NCBI GenBank assembly: GCA_029287455.1
Contig: JARFRB010000109.1
Coordinates: 1-61,182, forward strand
Source: Pelagibius litoralis
Lineage (GTDB): Bacteria; Pseudomonadota; Alphaproteobacteria; Kiloniellales; DSM-21159
Direction: 5' to 3'
DNA: 61,182 nt
Shown: piece after piece, positions 10,831 to 19,439 of the stretch
How the letters are laid out: each line of letters starts with the position of its first letter
Numbering within the stretch: the stretch's first letter is position 1
Made by a program: the position numbers and the translations under genes
Notes under the pieces: generated by a model
Database searches by the model: none
What the model saw: the letters and a program-made list of their open reading frames with translations, nothing else
Told to the model about the DNA's origin: nothing

Positions 10831-13014
10831 CTAGAACCTAATCGATAACCTGCCCAAGAGGGCATGGTCCTGGGCGTCGGCGTTGATTTCACCGTCGTAG
10901 TTGACGCGGAAATCCAGACTCTGGGTCATTGCCGCGCGGAAGCCGGCTTGCAAGGCAAGGCTATCGCGGGCGACCTTGGGCCCGCGGTCGCGGAAAGTGG
11001 TATCCGGTGCCCCGCGATAGCTGCCCTCGATCTTGCTGTGTGTGTCGCTGAACTCGTGCCGCCAGCCAAGCCGGCCCTGCAACTGGACCGGGGTTTCGGC
11101 AACCGGCCGGTACTGCCAGTCCAGGGCCATGAGGCTGCGCAGATTGGTGGTGGTTTCGCTTCGTGCGGAGAAGTCTTCCGCGCCGCCGCCCGAGGAATCG
11201 TAGCTTTCCCGATCCATGATGGAGGTTGAGAGCCCTATGACCGGTTCGACGGCGAGGGAGTTGCCGACCGGCACGCGATAGCCCACCTCGACGCTGGCGC
11301 CGTATTGCCTGGAATCGAAGTTGGTCTCGCTGGTGCCAGATAGCACGGTGTCAGTTTTGAAGTCGGCGTCGTGCAGCCCGACGAGGCCGATGGTCTCCAC
11401 ACTCACCGGCCCTTGGCCCCACTTCGCCGTCGCGGCGGCGTAATAGCTGTTGACGTCGCTCTCGCCGCTGGGTTGGGGGTTGATGCTGGTGCCGCTGTAG
11501 CCGCCGGCCAGACCCAGACTCAGGGCTTCGGTAACGTCGCGGGAGAAGCCAAAGAAGCCGTTGAACGTCGCCCACTCGCTGCCGTGCGCCCGGTCGTCAT
11601 CTTCGATGGAACCACCGCCGGCGCCGGCCTGCATCCACATGCACCAGCCGCTGCCCGGTTCGCCGCCGCTGACCGAAGCGCCGCCGGCAAGGCTGGCATC
11701 GCAACCGCCGCCGTCGCCCGCGGGCGGTGCGGAGAAAGCTAGATCATGCAGCCGCTCCAGGTTGCGCAGGCCGACCGTCGCGATTGCGGTGTCCACGCCC
11801 GCCGCGCCCGCTGGCGGACCTGTCAGAATCACGAACTCAATGGGCGCGGGTGTTTCTTCCTCGGCTGTCTCGGCATCTGGTTCCGGGTCGCCATCCGGAT
11901 CTGGTTCCGCGTCTGGATCCGGGTCTGCATCAGGGTCTGCATCAGGGTCCGGATCGGGATCTGGATCGTTGATCGTCAACTCCCCGGAAATGACCAGTTC
12001 CAAATCCTCGCCGCCAGCGCCGTTGCCAACGGTCTCGATGGCGACGTTGGAAGCCACGTCCACGGTGTTGCTTACCACGGCGTAGGTGCCGCTCACGCTG
12101 TCTGCGCGCAGCACGAGAAAGCGCAGTTCGTTGCTGGGGCTGGACGCCCGGGCCGTCTCGAACTGGGCGCTGGTGCTGAAGGGCGCGAGCCGGATGGCGC
12201 CGCCTGCGCCGATGGTGGCGCTTCCGTTCACCACAATGACGTCATTGTCCTGTTCGGAAAGATTAGCCGCGGTGCCTTCCACCACAGTCCGGCCGCGCGC
12301 GAGCCCAGATGGCGGCGCCCGGAACTCGTACTCGAGGGTGCCGAACTGAACGAAGTCGCCGTCGATCTCCATGGTGCCGATGGAGTTGCCCGGGGAGATG
12401 ATGCCGCCGGCCAGGATATTCACGTCGCCCGCGATGAAACCGCTGCCGGTCAAGGTGCCGCTGACCTCGATATCTCCGTTGCTGCTCCCGTTCGCCTCGG
12501 TCCTGCCGTTGACCCGCAGTGTGGCGCCGGAGAACACCACGGAATTGCCCGCCAGGACATCGCCCTCGGTGACTTCCATCTCGCCGCCCCGGACCTCGGT
12601 GTCCAGCGCGCCGAGGGTGAAGCCGAAGCCGGACCCCACAGCCTCGAGTTCGTCCAGGGTGAGCTTGCCTGGGCCATCCTTCGCGATACGCTCGAAGTTC
12701 AGGGGTTTGTCGGGATCGGCGTTCAAATCCGTCACGTTCTCCCCATCCTCGACGAAGAGAACGAGGGTATCGATGTCTTGCCCGTCCCCGTCCTCGCCGC
12801 CGTCGATGGTGTAGTCCTCGCCGCCCGCCGCGTTGGTGACATTCGTGTTGGAGCTGATCACCACCTCGTCGTTGCCGGTGCCAAGCAAGATGGTATCGGC
12901 CGAAAGCCGCCCGAAGACCGCCAGCCGGTCGTCGCCCCCGCCGGTGTCGATATCCCCGACCTGCTGGCCTTCCGCCAGAATGTCGTAGCTGTCGTCGTTC
13001 CCGTTCCCGATCAC
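10831..13014 (-). CDS. autotransporter, C-terminal part with beta-barrel
   Basis: The 727-residue open frame holds the end of a passenger domain and a C-terminal outer-membrane beta-barrel. The passenger has repeated Gly/Asp-rich beta-helix segments and the motif ISPGNSIGTMEIDG, a hallmark of passenger-associated repeats. An Asp-Pro-rich linker of about 45 residues follows, and then a barrel of roughly 270 residues that starts near WCMWMQAGAGGG and ends LSIRF with the terminal phenylalanine needed for membrane insertion. The frame continues without a break upstream of 13014 to an in-frame TAG at 13192, and beyond that TAG lies the N-terminal half. This part alone has no signal peptide, so without readthrough it would stay in the cytoplasm. 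Confidence 0.85.
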   Translation of the reverse strand: MIGNGNDDSYDILAEGQQVGDIDTGGGDDRLAVFGRLSADTILLGTGNDEVVISSNTNVTNAAGGEDYTIDGGEDGDGQDIDTLVLFVEDGENVTDLNADPDKPLNFERIAKDGPGKLTLDELEAVGSGFGFTLGALDTEVRGGEMEVTEGDVLAGNSVVFSGATLRVNGRTEANGSSNGDIEVSGTLTGSGFIAGDVNILAGGIISPGNSIGTMEIDGDFVQFGTLEYEFRAPPSGLARGRTVVEGTAANLSEQDNDVIVVNGSATIGAGGAIRLAPFSTSAQFETARASSPSNELRFLVLRADSVSGTYAVVSNTVDVASNVAIETVGNGAGGEDLELVISGELTINDPDPDPDPDADPDADPDPDAEPDPDGDPEPDAETAEEETPAPIEFVILTGPPAGAAGVDTAIATVGLRNLERLHDLAFSAPPAGDGGGCDASLAGGASVSGGEPGSGWCMWMQAGAGGGSIEDDDRAHGSEWATFNGFFGFSRDVTEALSLGLAGGYSGTSINPQPSGESDVNSYYAAATAKWGQGPVSVETIGLVGLHDADFKTDTVLSGTSETNFDSRQYGASVEVGYRVPVGNSLAVEPVIGLSTSIMDRESYDSSGGGAEDFSARSETTTNLRSLMALDWQYRPVAETPVQLQGRLGWRHEFSDTHSKIEGSYRGAPDTTFRDRGPKVARDSLALQAGFRAAMTQSLDFRVNYDGEINADAQDHALLGRLSIRF
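11873..11968. repeat. degenerate tandem repeat encoding Asp-Pro linker
   Basis: On the forward strand, imperfect 6- and 12-base units of the type GGATCT, GGGTCC and GGGTCTGCATCA are repeated. On the coding strand they give DPDPDPDADPDAD, then PDPDAEPDPDGDPEPD. Such Asp-Pro tracts are flexible acidic linkers between the passenger and barrel. The repeat could vary in length by slippage. Confidence 0.8.
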
Positions 13015-13191
13015 ACGGCCGGTAATGGTGCCGGCGTTGTCGATATCGAAGCTACCGCTGGATCGGGTGACCTCGATAGCCGAAACCGTGGCCGAGGGAG
13101 CGGTGATAAAGGCGCCGGCTCGATTGTCCAGGTTAAAGGCATCCGTTACGCCGATCGTCCGCGCGTCCGTGTCGAAGTTGCTGACTGTTCC

Positions 13192-13194
13192 CTA
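13192..13194 (-). other. in-frame TAG interrupting the autotransporter
   Basis: The two autotransporter parts lie in one frame (936 bases, exactly 312 codons, between the two outer start positions). Between them is only this TAG and 59 further open codons, which continue the beta-helix repeat pattern (FNLDNRAGAF, IEVTRSSGSFDIDN, GTITGRVIG). A nonsense mutation, a sequencing error or programmed readthrough would all look like this. Confidence 0.9.
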
Positions 13195-13887
13195 ATTGAT
13201 CATCGACAAGTCAACTTGGAAGAAAGACCCCGCCCTTATCGCAGTGTCGCCCCTGATGAGGCCCATGTTCGTGATCGAGCTGCTATCTCTGGTGCCTGAG
13301 ATCCCAAAAAATTCAATTCCAACGCTGCTGTCTATCGCATCGCCTTGAATCACGCCGTCTGCATGATTGACGATCTCTTCGTTTCCAATGCTTAAAATGC
13401 CGCCGTCGCGCCCGTGGATGGTTCCGTCGTTGTTTGGCGTCGTTCTGAGTGCGGCGGTTACTCGCAGGGCCACGTCCCCGTGTGCCCTCAGCATGCCTGT
13501 GAAGTTTTCGTCGGCGACGCCACGCAAGGTGCCTGTCTCGATAACGACACCGCCTTCGCCTTCGATGATCCCGGAGTTCCGGATTTCCCCAAGCCGATTG
13601 TTGATGACGGGGGCGGCGCCACCGGGGGCGGAGGTCCCGGTGAAGGAGGTCTCAATCGTGCCTTCGTTGTTGATCAAGGCGTCCGAGGTGATCGCGTTTA
13701 TCGCTTGGCCCGTGGCGGAAATTCGGCCGCCCTGGAAGTTGGTGACCGTGGTGGCGCCATCGATATCGACTGCCAAGGGTGCTTGGGCCGCGAGAAGGCA
13801 GCTGGCGAGAACAAGGGAAAGAGGGGACACGCTGGCGAAGAGGCGGACCCTTTGGGACTGGGCCGCTGCGGCCGAATTTGCATACAT
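13192..13887 (-). CDS. autotransporter, N-terminal part (ends at in-frame TAG)
   Basis: This part carries a Sec-type signal peptide (LFASVSPLSLVLASCLLAAQA) followed by short beta-helix repeats rich in Asn and Gly, such as INNEGTIETSF, VINNRLGEIRNSGI and ITNMGLIRGDTAI. I chose the ATG at 13887, just before the signal peptide. A TTG at 13950 would add 21 unconvincing residues. The frame ends at TAG (13194-13192) directly after DLSMIN and resumes in the same frame with GTVSNFDTD. A CAG-to-TAG change in an original MINQGTV is the simplest reading. Alone it would give a secreted passenger fragment without a barrel. The upstream sequence 13951-14050 is AT-rich and probably holds the promoter. Confidence 0.7.
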   Translation of the reverse strand: MYANSAAAAQSQRVRLFASVSPLSLVLASCLLAAQAPLAVDIDGATTVTNFQGGRISATGQAINAITSDALINNEGTIETSFTGTSAPGGAAPVINNRLGEIRNSGIIEGEGGVVIETGTLRGVADENFTGMLRAHGDVALRVTAALRTTPNNDGTIHGRDGGILSIGNEEIVNHADGVIQGDAIDSSVGIEFFGISGTRDSSSITNMGLIRGDTAIRAGSFFQVDLSMIN

Positions 13888-14110
13888 GAAGATACCATTG
13901 AGGATAGAAGCGGTGAATAAGACACAACTATAAGAGTCATTCGTAATCAACTTATAAGAGAGCTAACGAAGAAGATAGCAAGGAAAACAGATACGTTATT
14001 ATGCGTAGCTACTTAACCAGCGCTGCGAAGATCTATTCGTTAAAGTGGTGTTTCTCGACGACTTGGGAGAAGGGGCCCGTTTGCACCCCGAGTTCGCGGA
14101 GAGGGCCCGC

Positions 14111-15211
14111 TCAGTCGGCGAGGAGAAGAGTGTCCTCGGGCGCCCAAGAGCAGCACAGGGAGTCGCCCGGAGCGAGCGTGCTTGGGGTCTCTTGAGTCCC
14201 GTTGTGCAGATTGACGGTCATGCCGTGGCCGTTCGGGCCGCTGACCAGGACGTGGGAAGTTTCGCCGTAGTAGGCAACCTCTGCGACGGTGCCAGGGAAA
14301 ACGAGAGACCCGTCCTCGGGGGGCTGGCGGAGGAGGCGCAGCTTCTCGGGCCGCACGGCAACCCAGGCCACTTTCGCCGGGTCGCCGGAGAAGGGGACGG
14401 CGATCCTGCCGAGCGCTGGTACCTCCAGTTCGAGGGCTGCGCCCGATTGGCCCAGGGGCTTTGCTTCGAAGAGATTGATCTTGCCGATGAAGTCAGCGAC
14501 GAAGCGCGAGCTGGGGCGCTCATAGAGCTCCGACGGTGGGGCCACCTGGCGCACCTTGCCGCCCTCCATCACTGCGATCCGGTTAGCCATGGACAGGGCC
14601 TCGCTCTGGTCATGGGTCACGATGATGAAGGTGATCCCGACCGAGTGCTGCAGGCGCACAAGCTCCATCTGCATCGCTTCGCGCAGCTTGGCATCAAGGG
14701 CGGAGAGCGGCTCGTCCAGCAGCAGCACCTTGGGCCGCTTGACCAGCGCGCGTGCCAGGGCGACGCGCTGACGCTGCCCGCCGGAAAGCTGGTCGGGTTT
14801 GCGCGCGCCATAGCCCCCAAGCTTGACCAGCTCCAGGGCTTCCTCGACGCGCGGGCGGATCTCGCTGCCTTTGGTCCTCGCGACCTTGAGCCCGTAGGCG
14901 ACATTGTCGAAGACGCTCATGTGCGGGAAGACGGCATAGGATTGAAAGACCATGTTGACCGGCCGCCGGTTTGGCGGCACCTGGGACATGTCCTGCCCGT
15001 CGATCAGCAACGCGCCTTCCGTCGGGGTCTCAAAGCCCGCGATCATGCGCAGCAAGGTGGTCTTGCCGCAGCCCGAGGGGCCGAGCAGGGCGAAGAACTC
15101 GCCCGCGCCGATGTCCAGGGAGACCTGATCCACGGCCGTGACGGCGCCGGCAAACCGCTTGCTCATGTTCTGGATCGAAACGATCGGTTTCGGCGCGGCG
15201 CTGTCGTTCAT
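14111..15211 (-). CDS. potA: polyamine ABC transporter, ATP-binding protein
   Basis: This 366-residue ATPase powers polyamine uptake. Walker A is GPSGCGKTT at 44-52, the Q-loop is near Gln90, the signature LSGGQ is at 142-146, Walker B LLLDEP at 163-168 and the switch histidine is in VTHDQSEAL. A C-terminal TOBE-type domain starts near residue 285. The start overlaps the stop of potC by four bases. It is the last gene of the potD-B-C-A operon. PotA and PotG types cannot be firmly distinguished, so spermidine or putrescine are both possible substrates. Confidence 0.93.
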   Translation of the reverse strand: MNDSAAPKPIVSIQNMSKRFAGAVTAVDQVSLDIGAGEFFALLGPSGCGKTTLLRMIAGFETPTEGALLIDGQDMSQVPPNRRPVNMVFQSYAVFPHMSVFDNVAYGLKVARTKGSEIRPRVEEALELVKLGGYGARKPDQLSGGQRQRVALARALVKRPKVLLLDEPLSALDAKLREAMQMELVRLQHSVGITFIIVTHDQSEALSMANRIAVMEGGKVRQVAPPSELYERPSSRFVADFIGKINLFEAKPLGQSGAALELEVPALGRIAVPFSGDPAKVAWVAVRPEKLRLLRQPPEDGSLVFPGTVAEVAYYGETSHVLVSGPNGHGMTVNLHNGTQETPSTLAPGDSLCCSWAPEDTLLLAD

Positions 15212-16062
15212 TTGCCTGTGCCCTTCTCCTTAGCGGCGAGCCGGTTTTGATACCACATCGCCAGCGCGGTGAGGCAGACGGTGATGACGATCAGGACCGT
15301 GGAGGCGGCGTTGACCTCCGGCGTCACGCTAAAGCGCACCATTGAATAGACCTTGATGGGGAAGGTGACGGTCTCCGGCCCGGAGGTAAAGAAGGTGATC
15401 ACGAAGTCGTCCAGCGACAGAGTGAAGGCCAGCAAGGCGCCGGCGATCAGCCCGGGGCGCATATGCGGAATGATGACGTCGCGCAGGGCTTCCCACTCAC
15501 TGGCACCCAGGTCCTTCGCCGCTTCCTCGAGCTCCCTATTGAAGCTGACCAGGCGCGCACGCACGATCATGGCGACGAAGGGGAAGCTAAAGGAGATATG
15601 GGCGATGGTGATGCTGCTGAGGTTCAGTGGCCAGGGCAGGCCGGCCGGCCAGCCAACCCGCGCGAAGAAGGCCAGCATGGCAACCCCCATGCAGATCTCC
15701 GGAATCACAATGGGCAGGGCCATTGCCCCTTCCAGGGGTGCCTTCAAGGGAAAGCGGAAGCGCCAGAGCAAAAGTGCCACCATGGCGCCCAAAATGACGC
15801 TAATCAGAGTGCTAAAGAAGGCGATGGTGAGCGAGTTGGCGAAGGCCAGCAGCAGCTCGTCGTTCTGCAGCGCGCGCTCATAGTACTTCAGCGTGAAGCC
15901 CTTCCAGACGATATTGCGGCGGCTGTCGTTGAAGCTAAACGCAATAAGCGTGACAATGGGGGCGTAGAGGAAGACCAGGGTGACCAGGAAGATCAGCCGC
16001 AGGGACCAGCGCCTGCTGTACTCCAGGGCCCCGATGGGCACGCGCGGGCGAAAGAAAGCCAT
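15208..16062 (-). CDS. potC: polyamine ABC transporter, permease PotC-like
   Basis: The 284-residue inner-membrane permease has about six hydrophobic segments, beginning with LIFLVTLVFLYAPIVTLIAF. The EAA loop, which contacts the ATPase, is visible as LEEAAKDLGASEWEALRDVIIPHMRPG. It starts at the base after the potB stop and overlaps potA by four bases, so the three are translationally coupled. Confidence 0.93.
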   Translation of the reverse strand: MAFFRPRVPIGALEYSRRWSLRLIFLVTLVFLYAPIVTLIAFSFNDSRRNIVWKGFTLKYYERALQNDELLLAFANSLTIAFFSTLISVILGAMVALLLWRFRFPLKAPLEGAMALPIVIPEICMGVAMLAFFARVGWPAGLPWPLNLSSITIAHISFSFPFVAMIVRARLVSFNRELEEAAKDLGASEWEALRDVIIPHMRPGLIAGALLAFTLSLDDFVITFFTSGPETVTFPIKVYSMVRFSVTPEVNAASTVLIVITVCLTALAMWYQNRLAAKEKGTGK

Positions 16063-16983
16063 CTAGAGGCCCTCCGCGTCGCGATTGCCGCGCGAAAGCA
16101 CCGCGCGCAAGGCCAGGGCAAAGAAGGTCAAGTACATCAGGATGAAAGAGAGGGCTGCGCCATAGGGCCAGTCGTTGGCGCTCTTGAACTGCCGCTCAAT
16201 CACGTTGGCGATGATCTGACTGTCCGGCCCGCCAAGCAGGTCGGACTGCAAGAAGGACCCCAAGGCGGGGATGAAGGTGATGATGACGCCCGACACGACT
16301 CCGGCCTTTGCCATGGGCACCACCACCGAGAAGAAGCTGCGCAACTGCCCCGCGCCCAGGTCCAGGCTGGCTTCGATGTAGGAGCGATCTAGCCGGTCCA
16401 AGGCCGCATAGAGCGGCAGCACCATGAAAGGCAGGAAGACGTAGACGAGCCCGAAGACGACTGCGAAGTTGTTGTAGAGCAGTTCCAAGGGCTCGAAGCG
16501 CTCGCCGAGAAGCTGATAGCCGCCAAGCCCCGCCAGGCTCAAGACCCAGTTTCCCTGGTCCCAGAGCCACTCCAATCCGAAATTCACGAAGCCCCGGCTG
16601 CGTAGCACGGCGATCAGCGCGTAGGTGCGGATCAAGAGGTTCGTCCAGAAGGGCAGAATGATCAGCAACAAAAGCCAAGGCTTGGCCTTGGGTGGCGCGA
16701 AGGAAATCGCGAAAGCGATTGGAAATCCTACCAAAAGCGCGATCACCGTGGTGGCGCCGGCCATCCAGAAGGACTTCAGGAAGATCTCGAGATAGAGCCA
16801 CTCAAGCGAGCGGGCATAGTTCGCGAGCGTCCAGGTCAGCTCGATATCGATGATGCCGCGCTTGTCGCTAAAGGAAAATAGCCAGATCAGGCCAAGCGGG
16901 ACGAGAAAGAAGAGAACAAGCCATAGCGTCGGCGGCAAACCGACGATCCAGAAGAAGAGCGGATTGCGCCGCCAGCTTTCCAT
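16063..16983 (-). CDS. potB: polyamine ABC transporter, permease PotB-like
   Basis: The 306-residue permease pairs with PotC. It has about six membrane segments (the first is LPPTLWLVLFFLVPLGLIWLF) and an EAA loop at YIEASLDLGAGQLRSFFSVVVP. It follows potD after an 88-base gap that contains a strong hairpin and directly abuts potC. Confidence 0.93.
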   Translation of the reverse strand: MESWRRNPLFFWIVGLPPTLWLVLFFLVPLGLIWLFSFSDKRGIIDIELTWTLANYARSLEWLYLEIFLKSFWMAGATTVIALLVGFPIAFAISFAPPKAKPWLLLLIILPFWTNLLIRTYALIAVLRSRGFVNFGLEWLWDQGNWVLSLAGLGGYQLLGERFEPLELLYNNFAVVFGLVYVFLPFMVLPLYAALDRLDRSYIEASLDLGAGQLRSFFSVVVPMAKAGVVSGVIITFIPALGSFLQSDLLGGPDSQIIANVIERQFKSANDWPYGAALSFILMYLTFFALALRAVLSRGNRDAEGL

Positions 16984-17026
16984 GGCTGCCCTTTGAAGAT
17001 GGTTCCTCGACCGGTTGGGTCAGGAT

Positions 17027-17058
17027 GGGGCGAGGCACTGTAAAATTCGCCTCGCCCC
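17027..17058 (-). promoter_or_regulatory. perfect 10-bp hairpin between potD and potB
   Basis: GGGGCGAGGC (17027-17036) and GCCTCGCCCC (17049-17058) are perfect inverted copies separated by 12 bases, starting 13 bases after the potD stop. In the direction of transcription no U-tract follows. It is therefore more likely an mRNA-stabilising or partial-attenuation element that raises PotD relative to the permeases than a full terminator. Confidence 0.7.
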
Positions 17059-17071
17059 TTTCCAAGAAAGC

Positions 17072-18145
17072 CTAGGCCGCCTGGATGCGGGTCCAAGCAT
17101 CGTTGATCAGCCGCTGGCGGTCCTCGCCGGCGTAGATCTGGGCTTCGCACTTCGCCAGCGTCTGGTCGCTCGGGAAAATCGAGGGATTCTCCCGGTAGGC
17201 CGCGTCCATCAGCTCGCGGGCCGCCTGGTTGGGCGTAGCGTACTGGATGAAATCGGCGATGGCGGCACCGGCTTCCGCGTCCAGCAGATAGTTGATCAGC
17301 TTGTGGGCGTTCTCCGGATGCGGCGCGCCAGTCGGGATCGCGAGAGTGTCCTGCCAGACCAGAGAGCCTTCCTTCGGGACCACGTAGGCGAGGTCGTCGT
17401 CTTCTTCCTGCACCTGCAGGATATCGCCGTTCCACTCGATGGCGAGGTCAACCTCTCCTGAGAGCAAGAGGTCCTGGCCGTTGTCCTCGGCGATCACCTT
17501 GAGATTGGGCTTTTGCTTGATCAGCAGAGCCTCGGCCGCGGCGATCTCCGCCGGGTCCGTCGCGTTCAGGGAATAGCCGAGATACTTCAGCGCGATGCCC
17601 ATCATGGTGCCGGATTCGCTGAGCCAAGCGATGCGCCCGGCGTATTTGTCCGAATCGAAGACCCACTCCCAGGAATCCGGCACGCCGTCCACCCGCGACT
17701 TGCGATAGCCGATGCCCATGGTGCCCCACATGTAGGGCATGGAATACTTGCGTTTCGGATCGAACTCGGCGTCTTGGAAGGCTTCGGAAACGTTGGCGAA
17801 GTTGGGAATCATGCCGTGATCGAGCGGCTGCAGCATGCCCGCCAGGATCATGCGCTCCGTGAAGTCATTCGTCGGCACGATCAAGTCGTAGCCCGGATTG
17901 CCTTCCTTCAGCTTGGCGAAGAGTTCGTCGTTGTCCGCGAAGAGGTCCATTTTGACTTCGATACCGGTGGCATCCTGGAAGTCGTCCAACGTGGTTTCGC
18001 CGATGTAAGTGTCCCAGTTGTAGAAATTCACCACCGGCTCTTCCGCGGCATGTCCGAACCTGGGCAAGGTTAGCCCGGCGGCGACGGCGCCGGTCCCGGC
18101 CAGGAACGAGCGACGGTTGAGCCTTGGCATGCGATACTTCTTCAT
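17072..18145 (-). CDS. potD: polyamine ABC transporter, periplasmic binding protein
   Basis: The 357-residue protein captures polyamines in the periplasm. It begins with a twin-arginine-like signal (LNRRSFLAGTGAVAAGLTLP) that is probably cleaved near GHAAEE. The mature part starts VVNFYNWDTYIGETTL, typical of PotD/PotF proteins, and contains DLIVPTNDF and VDLAIEWNGD, which line the binding cleft in relatives. AGGAGA lies ten bases before the ATG. It is the first gene of the operon. Export through Tat rather than Sec is inferred from the RR motif only. Confidence 0.93.
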   Translation of the reverse strand: MKKYRMPRLNRRSFLAGTGAVAAGLTLPRFGHAAEEPVVNFYNWDTYIGETTLDDFQDATGIEVKMDLFADNDELFAKLKEGNPGYDLIVPTNDFTERMILAGMLQPLDHGMIPNFANVSEAFQDAEFDPKRKYSMPYMWGTMGIGYRKSRVDGVPDSWEWVFDSDKYAGRIAWLSESGTMMGIALKYLGYSLNATDPAEIAAAEALLIKQKPNLKVIAEDNGQDLLLSGEVDLAIEWNGDILQVQEEDDDLAYVVPKEGSLVWQDTLAIPTGAPHPENAHKLINYLLDAEAGAAIADFIQYATPNQAARELMDAAYRENPSIFPSDQTLAKCEAQIYAGEDRQRLINDAWTRIQAA

Positions 18146-18313
18146 TGAGTTGTGTCTCCTGTCATTCCGCTCGTCTTTTGCCGGTTCGCCGCGCGGATTG
18201 GGTTTCGGTGGCGCGGGCCGACCGGAGCGGGTTCGCTAAATACAAGCGAAGCCGTGAGGGTCTGTCAATTCGCGATACCGCGTTGCGGCACCGGCTTGCT
18301 GAGCCCGCAAACT

Positions 18314-18592
18314 TCAGGCATGTCGGGTGACTTGGCCCAGGCTTGGCCAGGCTGGGCGGCTGGCCACGTCCTTGCAGCCGCAGCCGCTGCAGCGCAGGCG
18401 CACGCCAAGCTCCGGAACCGGGTAGTCAGGGCCGAACTCGGCGATCAGGCGGCGCGTCGGCAAGGTGGCGTGATGGCCGCAGCGATTGCACCAGCAGAAC
18501 ACGTCCATGCCTTCGTTAAGGAGGTCCGCCAAGCTGGCCGCCGCTTGGCGCTTTTCCTCCCGTGCCATGAGTTCGCGCTTGATTCCCGCCAT
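18314..18592 (-). CDS. conserved zinc-ribbon-like protein
   Basis: The 92-residue protein has four or more likely metal-binding cysteines: CWCNRCGH in the middle and RCSGCGCKD near the C terminus, which ends RPAWPSLGQVTRHA. This pattern resembles a conserved alphaproteobacterial small protein of unknown role. I chose the start at 18592 (MAGIKREL), where the sequence becomes well behaved. In-frame starts at 18667 and 18850 exist but would add atypical sequence. A nucleic-acid or metal-handling role is only an inference from the zinc ribbon. Confidence 0.6.
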   Translation of the reverse strand: MAGIKRELMAREEKRQAAASLADLLNEGMDVFCWCNRCGHHATLPTRRLIAEFGPDYPVPELGVRLRCSGCGCKDVASRPAWPSLGQVTRHA

Positions 18593-18821
18593 GCCCGCCC
18601 GGCCCCTTGTCCCTTGCGCGACCCGCCACACCACCCGGGGCAGCGGATCATGGTATGAAGAGAACATAACAAGAACCTTTGTTGCGGTCAAAGCCAGACC
18701 TGCAAACGGGTCGAGGCTGTCGCATGGGGCCGTCGCATGGGGCTGCCGTACGGGGCTGCCGTAGGGGGCGGGCAGGGGGCGCCGGTCATGAAAAAAGGCC
18801 TTCAAGAGGCCCTGGCAATGT

Positions 18822-19172
18822 CTAGGAGACGACCCTGAGCTTACGCTCAAACAGGGTCAGAACATCCCCCAAGGCGGCACCTCGCGCCAGCCGCTCCTGT
18901 CCGCTGAGCACCTGATATTCGGCCGAGCGCCCGCCTGGGCCGGGCATCTTGACCACGGAATAGAGGGGGGTCTCATGAGAATGCCGGAAGATCGAGAAGA
19001 TGGCGAATCCGGGCCGGTGATCGATGGCGTAGTCGCGCCATTCGGCGGTGGCAACGCGTCGGCTATAAAGGGACAAGAGCTGGTTCAGCTCGTGGCGTGC
19101 AAAATATACGGCTTTCAAGGCTTTGCGGCCGGACCGCTGGCGCGGGTCCTTGAGCAGAAGCAATTCCCCCAT
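18822..19172 (-). CDS. DUF2794 family protein
   Basis: The 116-residue protein matches DUF2794, an alphaproteobacterial family of unknown function. Conserved features are RHELNQLLSLYSRRVATAEW, the segment DYAIDHRPGFAIFSIFR and the Tyr-Val stretch PLYSVVKMPG. I chose the ATG at 19172 with AGAGGA upstream; a GTG at 19202 is an alternative. The next gene upstream on this strand is rpmG, separated by a terminator. Confidence 0.75.
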   Translation of the reverse strand: MGELLLLKDPRQRSGRKALKAVYFARHELNQLLSLYSRRVATAEWRDYAIDHRPGFAIFSIFRHSHETPLYSVVKMPGPGGRSAEYQVLSGQERLARGAALGDVLTLFERKLRVVS

Positions 19173-19325
19173 GGTCAAATCTGTCCTCTCCGCTGGTTTC
19201 ACGCGAAGTTAACAAGCGCTCCCCGTCGCCTGACACAAAAGTGTCGCCTAAATCAGGGGCGCCGTCCAGTCCGTCTCGTGGTCTTTCGCTTGTCGTTTTC
19301 GAGATGAAGGTCCTGATTTTCTTGT

Positions 19326-19350
19326 CGTCATTGCGAGCCGAAGGCGTGGC
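19326..19350. repeat. partial REP-like element
   Basis: CGTCATTGCGAGC followed by CGAAGGCGTGGC matches the left arm of the palindrome at 42316-42345. The right arm is degenerate here. Such GTCATTGCGAGC elements are widespread intergenic REP-type repeats. Confidence 0.55.
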
Positions 19351-19358
19351 CTTACACC

Positions 19359-19391
19359 AAAAAACGATCGGCCGCCCACAAGGGACGGCCG
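19359..19391 (-). terminator. rho-independent terminator of rpmG
   Basis: On the reverse strand an eight- to nine-pair GC-rich stem (bases 19369-19377 with 19382-19391, one bulged base, loop of four) is followed by a run of six T at 19364-19359. It lies about 50 bases after the rpmG stop. Confidence 0.8.
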
Positions 19392-19439
19392 CGGCACAGG
19401 CTCATCGCGACAGCACCAGGCTGTCGCGGACAAGCGGCG

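Noticed and set aside
11746-13299. Forward frame of 517 codons opposite the autotransporter.
   Set aside because: It is a shadow of the GC-rich repetitive coding strand and has no recognisable domains. The reverse strand has clear autotransporter motifs.
14045-15250. Forward frame of 401 codons opposite potA.
   Set aside because: It is a shadow frame on the strand opposite an ABC ATPase with all motifs intact.
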